A DNA stretch of 64,000 bases from Nocardia amikacinitolerans NBRC 108937 (lineage in GTDB: Bacteria > Actinomycetota > Actinomycetes > Mycobacteriales > Mycobacteriaceae). Each line of letters opens with the position of its first letter. Position 1 is the stretch's first letter. Location: assembly GCF_001612615.1 (NCBI RefSeq), contig NZ_BDAU01000009.1, positions 62,001-126,000 on the forward strand. The letters are read 5' to 3'. The position numbers and the translations under genes were made by a program. Below the pieces are notes generated by a model. That model searched no databases. It was not told the DNA's origin and saw only the letters and a list, made by a program, of their open reading frames with translations. Shown in pieces: positions 28,311 through 37,684 of this stretch.

Positions 28311-31300
28311 ATGTTCTCGAAAGTCTTGGTTGCCAATCGTGGCGAGATCGCCATCCGCGCGTTCCGCGCCGCCTACGAACTCGGCATCGGGACCGTCGCC
28401 GTCTTCCCATACGAGGACCGCAACTCGGTCCACCGTTTGAAGGCGGCGGAGTCCTATCAGATCGGGGAGAAGGGCCACCCGGTCCGCGCCTACCTCTCCA
28501 TCGAGGCGATCATCGACGCGGCCAAGTCCGCGGGCGCCGACGCGATCTACCCGGGCTACGGATTCCTCTCCGAGAATCCGGACCTGGCGGCGGCCTGCGC
28601 GCGCGAGGGCATCACCTTCATCGGCCCCTCGGCCGAAGTGCTCGAGCTGGCGGGCAACAAGGCGCGCGCCATCGAGGCCGCAAGGGCGGCAGGACTTCCG
28701 GTGCTGAAGTCCAGCGCGCCGTCGGCGGACGTGGACGAATTGCTCGCCGCCGCAAACGAACTCGAATATCCGATCTTCGTCAAGGCGGTGGCGGGCGGTG
28801 GCGGTCGCGGCATGCGCCGGGTCGCCGCGCCCGAGCAGCTGCGCGAATCGATCGAGGCCGCCTCGCGCGAGGCCGAATCCGCGTTCGGCGACCCGACCGT
28901 GTTCCTCGAACAGGCGGTGGTGAACCCGCGCCACATCGAGGTACAGATCCTGGCCGACCAGCACGGCAACGTCATGCACCTGTTCGAGCGCGACTGCTCG
29001 GTGCAGCGTCGCCACCAGAAGGTGATCGAGCTGGCGCCCGCGCCGAACCTGGATCCGGCGCTGCGCGAACGCATCTGCGCCGACGCGGTGGCCTTCGCCC
29101 GCCAGATCGGCTACAGCTGCGCGGGCACCGTGGAGTTCCTGCTCGACGAGCGCGGCAACCACGTCTTCATCGAGATGAACCCGCGCATCCAGGTCGAGCA
29201 CACGGTGACCGAGGAGATCACCGATGTCGACCTCGTGCAGTCGCAGCTGCGCATCGCGGCGGGCGAGACCCTCGCCGACCTCGGCCTGAGCCAGGACTCC
29301 GTCGCCATTCGCGGCGCGGCGCTGCAGTGCCGCATCACCACCGAGGACCCGGCCAACGGATTCCGTCCCGACACCGGCCGCATCACCGCCTACCGCACCC
29401 CCGGCGGCGCGGGCATCCGCCTGGACGGCGGCGCCAACCTCGGCGCGGAGATCGGCGCCTACTTCGACTCCATGCTGGTGAAGCTGACCTGCCGCGGCCG
29501 CGACCTGCCCGCGGCGGCGGCCCGTGCCCGGCGCGCGCTCGCCGAATTCCGCATCCGCGGCGTCACCACCAACATCCCGTTCCTGCAGGCGGTGCTCGAC
29601 GACCCCGACTTCAAGGCGGGCCGGGTCACCACCTCGTTCATCGACGAGCGCCCGCAGTTGCTGACGCTGCGCCAGTCCGCCGACCGCGGCACCAAGATCC
29701 TCGAGTACCTGGCCGACGTCACCGTCAACAAGCCGCACGGCGAGCGCCCGACCACGGTGTACCCGCACGACAAGCTGCCCGCCATCGACCTGAGCGTGCC
29801 GCCGCCGGACGGCTCGCGTCAGCGGCTGCTTCGCCTGGGCCCGGAGGGTTTCGCGCAGGCGCTGCGCGAGCAGAAGGCGGTCGGCGTCACCGACACCACC
29901 TTCCGTGACGCACACCAGTCGCTGCTCGCGACCCGCGTGCGGTCCAACGGCCTGTTGCAGGTCGCCGGGCACGTCGCGCGGATGACCCCCGAGCTGCTCT
30001 CGGTCGAATGCTGGGGCGGCGCGACCTACGACGTGGCGCTGCGCTTCCTCTACGAGGACCCGTGGGAGCGGCTCGCCGCGCTGCGCGAGGCGATCCCCAA
30101 CATCTGCCTGCAGATGCTGCTGCGCGGACGCAACACCGTCGGCTACACCCCGTACCCGGAGCAGGTGACCAGGTCCTTCGTCTCCGAGGCGACGGCCACC
30201 GGCATCGACATCTTCCGCATCTTCGACGCGCTCAACAACGTCGACCAGATGCGCCCGGCCATCGACGCGGTGCGCGAAACCGGTACGGCCATCGCCGAAG
30301 TCGCGATGAGCTACACCGGCGATCTGTCGAACCCGAACGAGAACCTCTACACCCTCGACTACTACCTCAAGCTGGCCGAGCAGATCGTGGACGCGGGCGC
30401 GCACGTGCTCGCCATCAAGGACATGGCGGGCCTGCTACGCGCTCCGGCGGCCGCGACCCTGGTCACCGCGCTGCGCAGCAACTTCGACCTGCCGGTGCAC
30501 GTGCACACCCACGACACACCGGGCGGTCAGCTGGCCACCTACCTGGCGGCCTGGCAGGCGGGCGCCGACGCGGTGGACGGCGCGAGCGCCGCGATGGCGG
30601 GCACCACCAGCCAGCCCGCGCTCTCGGCGATCGTCGCGGCCGCGGCCAACAGCGAGCACGACACCGGGCTGGATCTGCAGAGCGTGTGCGACCTGGAGCC
30701 GTACTGGGAGGCGCTGCGAAAGGTCTACGCGCCCTTCGAATCCGGGCTGCCCGCGCCGACCGGACGCGTCTACACCCACGAGATCCCCGGCGGTCAGCTG
30801 TCGAACCTGCGCCAGCAGGCCATCGCGCTCGGCCTCGGCGATCGGTTCGAGGAGGTCGAGGCCAAGTACGCGGCCGCCGACCGGCTGCTCGGCCGCCTGG
30901 TGAAGGTGACGCCGTCGTCGAAGGTCGTCGGCGATCTCGCGCTCGCGCTGGTCGGCACCGGCGTCGACATCGAGGACTTCGCCGCGGATCCCGGCCGCTA
31001 CGACATCCCCGACTCGGTGATCGGCTTCCTGCGTGGCGAACTCGGCACCCCGGCGGGCGGCTGGCCCGAGCCGTTCCGCAGCAAGGCGCTCGCCGGACGC
31101 GGCGCGGCCAAGCCGGAGACCCCGCTTTCGGCCGCGGATCAGGCCGGGCTGGAAGGGGATTCGCTGGAGCGGCGCGCGACGCTGAACCGGTTGCTGTTCC
31201 CCGGCCCGACGGCGGAATTCCTCGCCCACCGCGAAAAGTACGGCGACACTTCGGGTCTGAGCGCCAACCAGTTCTTCTACGGACTGCGCCGCGGCGAGGA

Positions 31301-31715
31301 ACACCGCGTGCAGCTGGAGAAGGGCGTCACCCTGCTGATCGGCCTGGAGGCCATCTCCGAGCCCGACGAGCGCGGCATGCGCACGGTGATGTGCATCATC
31401 AACGGCCAGCTGCGGCCGGTGTCGGTGCGCGACCGGTCCGTCGCCAGCGAGATCCCGGTGGCGGAGAAGGCGGACAAGACCAACCCCGGTCATCTCGCCG
31501 CGCCGTTCGCCGGTGTCGTCACCCTGGTCGTCGCCGAGGGCGACACCGTCGAGACCGGCGACACCATCGGCACCATCGAGGCCATGAAGATGGAGGCCGC
31601 CATCACCGCGCCGCGCGCGGGCACCGTCGCCCGCGTCGCGATCGGCAAGGTGCAGCAGGTCGAGGGCGGTGACCTGCTGGTCGAACTCGCCGTGCGCGAG
31701 TCCACCGCGGAATGA
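28311..31715 (+). CDS. pyc: Pyruvate carboxylase
   Basis: Biotin enzyme that carboxylates pyruvate to oxaloacetate (anaplerosis). The 1134 residues are full length. The biotin-carboxylase domain (about 1-450) has VLVANRGEIAIR, KAVAGGGGRGMRRV and IEMNPRIQVEHTVTEEI. The carboxyltransferase domain (about 520-800) has TDTTFRDAHQSLLATRVR and AGTTSQPALSA. The C-terminal biotinyl domain has the acceptor Lys1093 in EAMKMEA. ATG at 28311. Its TGA overlaps the rsmD ATG (ATGA). The pyc-rsmD-coaD order equals Rv2967c-Rv2965c. Confidence 0.97.
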   Translation: MFSKVLVANRGEIAIRAFRAAYELGIGTVAVFPYEDRNSVHRLKAAESYQIGEKGHPVRAYLSIEAIIDAAKSAGADAIYPGYGFLSENPDLAAACAREGITFIGPSAEVLELAGNKARAIEAARAAGLPVLKSSAPSADVDELLAAANELEYPIFVKAVAGGGGRGMRRVAAPEQLRESIEAASREAESAFGDPTVFLEQAVVNPRHIEVQILADQHGNVMHLFERDCSVQRRHQKVIELAPAPNLDPALRERICADAVAFARQIGYSCAGTVEFLLDERGNHVFIEMNPRIQVEHTVTEEITDVDLVQSQLRIAAGETLADLGLSQDSVAIRGAALQCRITTEDPANGFRPDTGRITAYRTPGGAGIRLDGGANLGAEIGAYFDSMLVKLTCRGRDLPAAAARARRALAEFRIRGVTTNIPFLQAVLDDPDFKAGRVTTSFIDERPQLLTLRQSADRGTKILEYLADVTVNKPHGERPTTVYPHDKLPAIDLSVPPPDGSRQRLLRLGPEGFAQALREQKAVGVTDTTFRDAHQSLLATRVRSNGLLQVAGHVARMTPELLSVECWGGATYDVALRFLYEDPWERLAALREAIPNICLQMLLRGRNTVGYTPYPEQVTRSFVSEATATGIDIFRIFDALNNVDQMRPAIDAVRETGTAIAEVAMSYTGDLSNPNENLYTLDYYLKLAEQIVDAGAHVLAIKDMAGLLRAPAAATLVTALRSNFDLPVHVHTHDTPGGQLATYLAAWQAGADAVDGASAAMAGTTSQPALSAIVAAAANSEHDTGLDLQSVCDLEPYWEALRKVYAPFESGLPAPTGRVYTHEIPGGQLSNLRQQAIALGLGDRFEEVEAKYAAADRLLGRLVKVTPSSKVVGDLALALVGTGVDIEDFAADPGRYDIPDSVIGFLRGELGTPAGGWPEPFRSKALAGRGAAKPETPLSAADQAGLEGDSLERRATLNRLLFPGPTAEFLAHREKYGDTSGLSANQFFYGLRRGEEHRVQLEKGVTLLIGLEAISEPDERGMRTVMCIINGQLRPVSVRDRSVASEIPVAEKADKTNPGHLAAPFAGVVTLVVAEGDTVETGDTIGTIEAMKMEAAITAPRAGTVARVAIGKVQQVEGGDLLVELAVRESTAE

Positions 31716-32269
31716 CCCGGATCGTCGCCGGTGCGGCAGGCGGGCGGCGCCTCAGGGTGCCGCCCGCGGGCACCAGGCCGACCTCCGACCGGGTGCGCGA
31801 GGCGTTGTTCAGCGCGCTCGACGCCAGGATGGATCTGGACGGCGTCCGGGTGCTCGACCTGTACGCGGGCTCCGGCGCGCTCGGGCTGGAGGCGCTGTCC
31901 CGCGGCGCGTCCTACGCGCTGCTGGTGGAGTCGGATCGCAAGGCGGCAGCCGTCGTGCGCGGCAACATCGCCGACCTCGGCCTGCCCGGCGCGGAACTGC
32001 GCGTCGGGCCGGTCGCCGCGGTGCTCGCCCATGGCGGTGCTGGACAGTTCGATCTCGTGCTCTCCGACCCGCCCTACGACGTGGACACGGCGGCGGTGAC
32101 CGCCGATCTGACCGCGCTGGCCGACAACGGCTGGCTGCACCCCGACGCACTGATCGTCGTCGAACGGTCCAGCCGTTCCCCCGAAATCGCTTGGCCCGCA
32201 GCCTTCGTCCCCGCCAAGCCGCGCCGCTACGGCGAAACCCGCCTGGAACTGGCCGACTACCGGCCGTGA
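31712..32269 (+). CDS. rsmD: 16S rRNA (guanine-966-N2)-methyltransferase
   Basis: Methylates G966 of 16S rRNA in the small subunit. The 185-residue Rossmann methyltransferase has TRIVAGAAGGRRLRVPPAG, the RPTSDRVREALFSAL signature, the SAM loop VLDLYAGSGALGLEALSRGA, and catalytic SDPPYDVD. It is translationally coupled to pyc by a 4-base overlap and lies 20 bases before coaD. Confidence 0.95.
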   Translation: MTRIVAGAAGGRRLRVPPAGTRPTSDRVREALFSALDARMDLDGVRVLDLYAGSGALGLEALSRGASYALLVESDRKAAAVVRGNIADLGLPGAELRVGPVAAVLAHGGAGQFDLVLSDPPYDVDTAAVTADLTALADNGWLHPDALIVVERSSRSPEIAWPAAFVPAKPRRYGETRLELADYRP

Positions 32270-32289
32270 CCGGGTGGTAGCGTCGGCTC

Positions 32290-32775
32290 ATGGCTGGAGC
32301 ACTGTGTCCCGGTTCGTTCGATCCGGTCACCAACGGGCATCTCGACGTATTCGCCCGCGCGGCGGCGCAATTCGACGAGGTCGTGGTCACCGTCATGGTG
32401 AACCCGAAGAAGCAGGGCATGTTCACCGTGGAGGAGCGGATGGAGATGCTGCGCGAGGCGACGGCGCACCTGCCGAACCTGCGGGTCACCTCCTGGCAGG
32501 GCCTGCTGGTCGATTTCGCCAAGGAGCAGGGCATCACCGCCATCGTCAAGGGTCTGCGCGACGCCACCGACTTCGGCTACGAACTGCAAATGGCCCAGAT
32601 GAACAAGAAGCTCTCCGGCGTCGACACGTTCTTCATCGCCACCAACCCGACCTTCAGCTTCCTGTCCAGCTCGCTGGTCAAGGAGGTGGCGACCTACGGC
32701 GGCGACGTCAGCGACATGCTCCCGCCGTCGGTGCACAAGCGGCTGCTCGACCGCCTCGCCGAACAGCGCGGCTGA
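32290..32775 (+). CDS. coaD: Phosphopantetheine adenylyltransferase
   Basis: Fourth step of coenzyme A synthesis: 4'-phosphopantetheine plus ATP gives dephospho-CoA. The 161-residue nucleotidyltransferase contains [20 protein letters not shown] with the TxGH-type nucleotide motif, [30 protein letters not shown], and the C-terminal [12 protein letters not shown] motif. ATG at 32290. It is the last gene of the pyc-rsmD-coaD group and is closed by the hairpin at 32790. Confidence 0.96.
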   Translation: MAGALCPGSFDPVTNGHLDVFARAAAQFDEVVVTVMVNPKKQGMFTVEERMEMLREATAHLPNLRVTSWQGLLVDFAKEQGITAIVKGLRDATDFGYELQMAQMNKKLSGVDTFFIATNPTFSFLSSSLVKEVATYGGDVSDMLPPSVHKRLLDRLAEQRG

Positions 32776-32789
32776 GCCTCCCGACAAGA

Positions 32790-32827
32790 AAACCGCCCCG
32801 GTTCCGAATCAGGAACCGGGGCGGTTT
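32790..32827. terminator. Bidirectional terminator, coaD / gtrA-like
   Basis: AAACCGCCCCGGTTC (32790-32804) and GAACCGGGGCGGTTT (32813-32827) pair perfectly over 15 bases with an 8-base loop; A and T runs flank the stem on both strands. Confidence 0.92.
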
Positions 32828-32846
32828 CGTCTGTGGAAAGTCTCGC

Positions 32847-33359
32847 TCAGAACACCAGACCGCGCAGGGCCAGGAAGCGCATGCCGCCGACCGCGGCGGT
32901 GATGGCGAGGACGGCCGCCGCCTGGGCGGTGTCGCCCAGACCGGGCGCCCAGATCTCCAACCCGGCCAGCGCCGCGGTGGTAATACCGAGGCCGACCAGC
33001 GCGAGTCCGCCGCCCTCCCACTGCGCGGTGAACCAGCCGACCCGGCCCGCGGCGTGGAAGGTGAGCTGGCGGTGCAGCTCGTTGGCGATGATCGTGCTCA
33101 CGACCGATCCGGCGATATTCGCCACGATCGGACCGATGCCGTGCATGGCGAAGAAGAGCAGGACGTAGGCGACATTGCTGGAACCGCCGACCAGTGCGAA
33201 ACGCACGAGCTGGGCGAAGGCGCGATCACCGCGCAGGTACTGCAGCAGCTGCCCGAACCGGGCGACCGACACCGTGCGCACCGTGGGGTACGGGAAGGCC
33301 CACGGCGAGTAGATGCCGATCGGCACTCCTGCCGAGCGCGGTACTTCCAGAACCGTCAT
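32847..33359 (-). CDS. GtrA-family membrane protein
   Basis: Small polytopic protein of 170 residues. GtrA proteins flip or present lipid-linked sugars, for example in arabinogalactan or O-antigen modification. The core QLVRFALVGGSSNVAYVLLF opens the first of four predicted membrane helices, followed by NELHRQLTF, a conserved GtrA stretch. ATG at 33359 has GGAAGA four bases upstream; the longer open frame reaching 33512 lacks conserved sequence. It stands alone, converging on coaD and divergent from sepIVA, so no partner glycosyltransferase can be assigned. Confidence 0.82.
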   Translation of the reverse strand: MTVLEVPRSAGVPIGIYSPWAFPYPTVRTVSVARFGQLLQYLRGDRAFAQLVRFALVGGSSNVAYVLLFFAMHGIGPIVANIAGSVVSTIIANELHRQLTFHAAGRVGWFTAQWEGGGLALVGLGITTAALAGLEIWAPGLGDTAQAAAVLAITAAVGGMRFLALRGLVF

Positions 33360-33513
33360 TGTTCTTCCGATCCAACCTGAGCCTTCGGTAGGAACAACCG
33401 CGGCGGGCGCCGCTTCCTTCCGTTGGCCTCCTGTGCTCCCACAGTCCGGGTTCGGGCCTGCGGTCCGCTTAAGAAGATCTTGTCGGGACCCTCTCCTGAA
33501 AAAATGTAGCACG

Positions 33514-33536
33514 AAGTGGAGGGTCTGCCTCCACTT
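33514..33536. promoter_or_regulatory. Palindrome between gtrA-like gene and sepIVA
   Basis: AAGTGGAGG (33514-33522) and CCTCCACTT (33528-33536) form an exact inverted repeat with a 5-base centre in an AT-richer stretch of the divergent region. It looks like a dimeric-regulator operator; the protein is unknown. Confidence 0.5.
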
Positions 33537-33663
33537 GATTTTGTGGTGTGCGAGACACTGTCACGACACACCGGAAGAGGACTCGGCATCCGCCGTGATG
33601 AGGGGCACACTGGGCGTCGGCGGAGAGTTTCGCCTGAGTCAGCAGGAGAGCGGGGTAGTGAGC

Positions 33664-34410
33664 ATGTATCGCGTATTCGAGGCACTCGACGAGCTGGTCG
33701 CCATCGTCGAAGAGGCGCGCGGCATCCCGCCGACTCGCAGCTGCATCGTGCCGCGCGGCGACGTGCTCGAACTGCTCGACGACGTGCGCGACGCGCTGCC
33801 CGGCGAACTCGACGACGCCCAGGACGTGCTCGACCACCGCGACAAGATCGTCTCGGACGCCCGCTCGGCCGCCGAGTTCACCGTGACCACCGCCAACGAA
33901 CAGGCCGAGCAGACCATCGGTTCGGCCCGCGAGGAGGCCGATCGCATCCTCGCCGACGCCAAGGCGCACGCCGACCGCATGGTCGCCGAGGCCAGCGCGC
34001 ACGCCGATCACCTGGTCACCACCGCGCAGGCAGAGGCGGATCGCATCGTGGCCGACGGCAACGCCGAGTACGAGGCGGTGACCGGCCGGGCGCGCGTCGA
34101 ATCGGAGCGCATGATCGAGGCGGGCAAGGCGTCCTACGAGCGCTCGGTGGCCGAGGGCCTCGCCGAGCAGGAGCGCCTGGTGACCCAGACCGAGGTGGTG
34201 CGGGCCGCGCACGCCGAATCCGCGCGACTCATCGATGGCGCGCACGAGGAGGTCGACCGGATGCGCGACGAGTGCGACCACTACGTGGACTCGACGCTCG
34301 CGCAGTTCGAGGAAACCCTCAACAGCACCTTGCGCGTCGTCGGCCGCGGACGCCACCAGCTGCGTAGCGGCGCGGGCGCGCCCGATTACGCGGCGGAATT
34401 CCGCCGCTGA
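33664..34410 (+). CDS. sepIVA: DivIVA-family septum protein SepIVA
   Basis: Cytoplasmic coiled-coil protein needed for septation and polar growth regulation in mycobacteria (Rv2927c). The N-terminus MYRVFEALDELVAIVEEARG is nearly the mycobacterial sequence, followed by VPRGDVLELLDDVRDALPGELDDAQ. A long alanine/glutamate-rich coiled coil with repeated EADRI(L/V)AD heptads spans residues about 55-215, and the conserved tail is VGRGRHQLRSGAG. ATG at 33664 gives the orthologous N-terminus; GTG at 33658 is in frame and better spaced from AGGAGAG, so it is a real alternative. Confidence 0.9.
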   Translation: MYRVFEALDELVAIVEEARGIPPTRSCIVPRGDVLELLDDVRDALPGELDDAQDVLDHRDKIVSDARSAAEFTVTTANEQAEQTIGSAREEADRILADAKAHADRMVAEASAHADHLVTTAQAEADRIVADGNAEYEAVTGRARVESERMIEAGKASYERSVAEGLAEQERLVTQTEVVRAAHAESARLIDGAHEEVDRMRDECDHYVDSTLAQFEETLNSTLRVVGRGRHQLRSGAGAPDYAAEFRR

Positions 34411-34489
34411 CCCCGGCCGCGGCCCGTTGCCGCGCCGAAGCCGCCGCGGAGGACCCGCGCCGAACCGACTGCCCAGCGCCGTCGGCGTT

Positions 34490-34519
34490 TTGAGGTTCGA
34501 CCGACACCTCGCGTATTGT
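34490..34519 (+). promoter_or_regulatory. Candidate housekeeping promoter for the DUF177-rpmF-rnc operon
   Basis: TTGAGG (34490-34495), an 18-base spacer and TATTGT (34514-34519). Transcription would start near 34526, which argues against the GTG at 34523 as start of the DUF177 gene. Confidence 0.5.
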
Positions 34520-34561
34520 TGAGTGGTTGCCCATTTCCCTTCGATCGTGAGTGAGTTCGTG

Positions 34562-35188
34562 ATGCCCGCCCGTTCCGGTTCCGCATCGCGTCACCGTGCG
34601 GCCTCGCACCGCAAGGCGGACGCGGGTTTCGTGCTGGACACCCGCAGCCTGGGCCGCCGCCCCGGCACCATGCGGGAGCAGCAGCGCACGGTCACCACCG
34701 CCGCGCGAATCGGGTTGGACCTGATCCACATCCCGGAAGGGGCGGAGGTCGAGCTCGACCTGCAACTGCAGGCGGTGTCCGAGGGTGTGCTGGTCACCGG
34801 GACGGTCACCGCGCCGACGGCGGGGGAGTGCTCGCGCTGCCTCGAACCGTTCACCGACGAGGTCCGGCTGCATCTCACGGAGCTGTTCGCCTATCCCGAC
34901 AGCACCACCGAGCAGACCACCGAGGACGACGAGGTCTACCGGATGGACGACGACTTCATCGACCTGGAACCGGTGATCGTCGACGCCATCGGCCTCGAGC
35001 TGCCGCTGCAGCCGCTGTGCACGCCGGACTGCGCCGGGCTGTGCCCGGAATGCGGCGTGCGGATGGCGATTGCGGGTTCCGATCATGGGCATGAGATACT
35101 TGACCCTCGCTGGGCCGGGCTGGCGAAGTTCGCCACCGAATCGCCCGGCAACGGCAGTCCCGACGCGGACGCCGACCCAGACCGATAA
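34562..35188 (+). CDS. DUF177 / YceD family protein
   Basis: YceD-family protein, in many bacteria encoded directly before rpmF and linked to 23S rRNA or ribosome assembly. From ATG at 34562 it has 209 residues: a basic N-terminus, FVLDTRSLGRRPGTMREQ, the GECSRCLEPF cysteine pair, and CTPDCAGLCPECGVRM with four more cysteines likely binding zinc. In-frame GTG codons at 34547 and 34523 are alternative starts, the latter disfavoured by the promoter. It is first in a DUF177-rpmF-rnc-mutM operon. Confidence 0.85.
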   Translation: MPARSGSASRHRAASHRKADAGFVLDTRSLGRRPGTMREQQRTVTTAARIGLDLIHIPEGAEVELDLQLQAVSEGVLVTGTVTAPTAGECSRCLEPFTDEVRLHLTELFAYPDSTTEQTTEDDEVYRMDDDFIDLEPVIVDAIGLELPLQPLCTPDCAGLCPECGVRMAIAGSDHGHEILDPRWAGLAKFATESPGNGSPDADADPDR

Positions 35189-35242
35189 ACGCAAGACCGT
35201 CAGCCGAACCGGCAGAGCAATTAGGACAGAGGAGAGTTAGTC

Positions 35243-35425
35243 GTGGCCGTTCCCAAGCGCCGGATGTCCCGTTCCAACACCAGGTCGCGGCGCAGCCAGT
35301 GGAAGGCCACCGCGCCGACCCTGATCACCTGCCCGAACCGCGCCTGCGGCGAGAAGACCCTGCCGCACATCGCGTGCCCGTCCTGCGGCACTTACAAGGG
35401 CCGCCAGGTCACCGCCGCCGTCTGA
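35243..35425 (+). CDS. rpmF: 50S ribosomal protein L32 (zinc form)
   Basis: Large-subunit ribosomal protein of 60 residues starting [20 protein letters not shown] after the initiator. It carries two CxxxxC/CxxC cysteine pairs (CPNRAC, CPSC) forming a zinc ribbon. GTG at 35243 is preceded by AGGAGAG. Its place between DUF177 and rnc is the widely conserved one, whereas M. tuberculosis has moved rpmF away. Confidence 0.96.
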   Translation: MAVPKRRMSRSNTRSRRSQWKATAPTLITCPNRACGEKTLPHIACPSCGTYKGRQVTAAV

Positions 35426-35447
35426 CAGTTCGACCTGTCGTATCGAC

Positions 35448-36170
35448 GTGACCGTCAGCAAGGACGAAGCCGGCTCGTCCGGTGAACACGCCAGTTTGCT
35501 CGAAGCCCTCGGCGTCGACGTACGACCGGATCTGCTACGCCTCGCGCTGACGCACCGGTCGTACGCCTACGAGAACGGCGGACTGCCGACCAACGAGCGC
35601 CTGGAATTCCTGGGCGACTCCGTCCTCGGCCTCAGCATCACCGAGCGGCTCTACCACGAGCACCCGGACAAGTCCGAGGGCGAACTGGCCAAGCTGCGGG
35701 CGAGCGTGGTGAACATGCACGCGCTCGCCGAGGTGGCGCGCGGGCTCGGCGAAGGCGGGCTCGGCGTGCACCTGCTGCTCGGCAAGGGCGAAGAGCTCAC
35801 CGGCGGCCGGGACAAGCCGAGCATCCTCGCCGACGGCATGGAGTCGCTGCTCGGCGCGGTGCACCTGCAGCACGGCATCGACGTGGCCCGCGGCGTGGTG
35901 CTGCGGCTGTTCGCCGAACTGCTCGAGCGCGGACCCCGGATGGGCGCAGGCCTCGACTGGAAGACCAGCCTGCAGGAACTCACGGCGGAACGCGGTCTCG
36001 GCGTGCCAAGCTACGAGATCACCTCGACGGGGCCCGATCACGACAAGGAGTTCACCGCGACCACGGTGATCGGCGGCCGTGCCTACGGGCAGGGCATCGG
36101 CCGGTCCAAGAAGGAAGCGGAGCAGAAGGCCGCGGGCGCCGCCTACCAGGCGCTGACCGCCGAAGCCTGA
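35448..36170 (+). CDS. rnc: Ribonuclease III
   Basis: Double-stranded RNA endonuclease processing rRNA precursors. The 240-residue protein has the RNase III signature [21 protein letters not shown] with the catalytic glutamate and aspartate, [21 protein letters not shown] with the second acidic pair, and a C-terminal dsRNA-binding domain ([16 protein letters not shown]... [19 protein letters not shown]). GTG at 35448. It is followed after one base by mutM, the same pair as Rv2925c-Rv2924c. Confidence 0.96.
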   Translation: MTVSKDEAGSSGEHASLLEALGVDVRPDLLRLALTHRSYAYENGGLPTNERLEFLGDSVLGLSITERLYHEHPDKSEGELAKLRASVVNMHALAEVARGLGEGGLGVHLLLGKGEELTGGRDKPSILADGMESLLGAVHLQHGIDVARGVVLRLFAELLERGPRMGAGLDWKTSLQELTAERGLGVPSYEITSTGPDHDKEFTATTVIGGRAYGQGIGRSKKEAEQKAAGAAYQALTAEA

Positions 36171-36171
36171 C

Positions 36172-37032
36172 GTGCCCGAACTCCCCGAGGTCGAGACCGT
36201 CCGCATCGGACTCGCCGAATTCGTCGTCGGCCGCACCATCGAATCGGTGACCGTCACGCACCCGAGATCGGTGCGCCGTCACCTCGAGGGCGCGGCCGAT
36301 CTCGCGGCCCGCATGGCCGGGCAGCGGGTGGCCTCGGCCGAACGGCGCGGCAAGTACCTCTGGCTCACCTTCGACGACGGCGACGACGCGCTGGTCGTGC
36401 ATCTCGGCATGAGCGGTCAGATGCTGGTGCAGCCGGCCGACGCGCCGCTGGAGAAGCACGCGCACATCCAGGCGACCTTGGACAACGGCACCCAGCTGCG
36501 TTTCGTCGACCAGCGCACCTTCGGCGGCTGGGCGCTCGCGCCGCTCGTCGAGGTGGACGGGACGTCGGTCCCCGAACCGGTCGCGCACATCGCCCGCGAC
36601 CCGCTCGACCCGCGCTTCGATCGCGAGGCGGCGGTGGCGGCCATTCGCGCCAAACAGTCCGAGATCAAGCGGGTGCTGCTCGACCAGTCGGTGATCTCCG
36701 GCATCGGCAACATCTACGCCGACGAATCCCTCTGGCGCGCCCGCATCAACGGCAATCGCCTGGCCTCCGGCCTGACCCGGCCCGCGGTCCGCGCGCTGCT
36801 CGACGCGACCGTCGCCGTGATGGGCGAGGCGCTCGTCGCGGGCGGCACCTCGTTCGACGCGCTCTACGTGAACGTCAACGGAGAGTCCGGCTACTTCGAA
36901 CGCGCGCTCACCGTCTACGGCAGGGCGGACGAGCCGTGCCTGCGCTGCGGCGCGCCCATCGTCCGCGAGCGTTTCATGAACCGTTCTTCCTATTACTGTC
37001 CGCGCTGCCAGCCGAAGCCGCGCCGTCGCTGA
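36172..37032 (+). CDS. mutM: Formamidopyrimidine-DNA glycosylase
   Basis: Excises 8-oxoguanine and Fapy lesions with AP-lyase activity. After the GTG start comes [10 protein letters not shown], whose Pro2 is the catalytic nucleophile and Glu3 the acid. Further motifs are GMSGQM, RTFGGW, the helix-two-turn-helix [17 protein letters not shown], and a C-terminal zinc finger (CLRCGAPI... YYCPRCQ). At 286 residues it is full length. In mycobacteria osmC and acyP follow; here an accessory block of about 19 kb intervenes. Confidence 0.96.
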   Translation: MPELPEVETVRIGLAEFVVGRTIESVTVTHPRSVRRHLEGAADLAARMAGQRVASAERRGKYLWLTFDDGDDALVVHLGMSGQMLVQPADAPLEKHAHIQATLDNGTQLRFVDQRTFGGWALAPLVEVDGTSVPEPVAHIARDPLDPRFDREAAVAAIRAKQSEIKRVLLDQSVISGIGNIYADESLWRARINGNRLASGLTRPAVRALLDATVAVMGEALVAGGTSFDALYVNVNGESGYFERALTVYGRADEPCLRCGAPIVRERFMNRSSYYCPRCQPKPRRR

Positions 37033-37098
37033 GCCGAGCGAGCTACCGTTTCCTCATGCGGTCCGGGACCCCCGCCCGGTCGCCTGGAGGAAGGACAT

Positions 37099-37680
37099 AT
37101 GCGCAAGCTCACCTACTATGTCGCGTCGACGATCGACGGGTTCATCGCCACCGAGGATGGGTCGGTCGACTTCTTCCCGGTCGGCGGCGACCACGGCCCG
37201 GCGATCACCGCGCAGTATCCCGAGACGCTGCCGACCAAGGTGCGCGAGTCTCGCGGCATCGACAAGCGCAATGCCAACTTCGACACGGTGCTGATGGGCC
37301 GCAAGACGCACGACTTCGGCGTGCGCACCGGCACCTCGAGCCCGTACGCGCACCTGCGGCAGTTCGTCGTCTCCACGACGCTGCCGGAGAGCCCGGACCC
37401 TGCCGTCGAGCTGATCTCGGACGATCCGCTGGGGCGGGTCCGAGAACTCAAGCGCGACAAGGGACTTGGCATTTGGCTTTGCGGTGGCGGCGAGCTGGCC
37501 CAGGTACTGCTTCCGGAGATCGATCAGATCTTTTTGAAGCTGTATCCGATCGTGCTCGGCCGCGGCCGCTCCCTGTTCGGCTCCGGGCCGCGGCTGCCGG
37601 ATGCGGCCCGGTTCCGGGTGATCACCAGCCGTGTCTTCGAGGACGGGGTGGCATTCGTGAAGTACAGCCGGATTCGCTAG
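37099..37680 (+). CDS. Dihydrofolate-reductase-fold (RibD C-terminal) protein
   Basis: A 193-residue stand-alone member of the RibD C-terminal/DHFR-like reductase family, probably NAD(P)H-dependent; the physiological substrate is unknown. It starts RKLTYYVASTIDGFIATEDG and contains DTVLMGRKTHDFG, WLCGGGELAQVLLPEIDQIFL and LGRGRSLFG, the usual nucleotide-binding and fold motifs of this group. ATG at 37099 follows GGAGGAAGGA. It lies 66 bases after mutM and four bases before the PHP gene, so the three may be co-transcribed. Confidence 0.88.
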   Translation: MRKLTYYVASTIDGFIATEDGSVDFFPVGGDHGPAITAQYPETLPTKVRESRGIDKRNANFDTVLMGRKTHDFGVRTGTSSPYAHLRQFVVSTTLPESPDPAVELISDDPLGRVRELKRDKGLGIWLCGGGELAQVLLPEIDQIFLKLYPIVLGRGRSLFGSGPRLPDAARFRVITSRVFEDGVAFVKYSRIR

Positions 37681-37684
37681 CCGC

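Noticed and set aside
28308..30404. A 698-residue minus-strand open frame opposite pyc
   Set aside because: His/Arg/Gly-rich antisense shadow of the pyruvate carboxylase gene with no recognisable motif.
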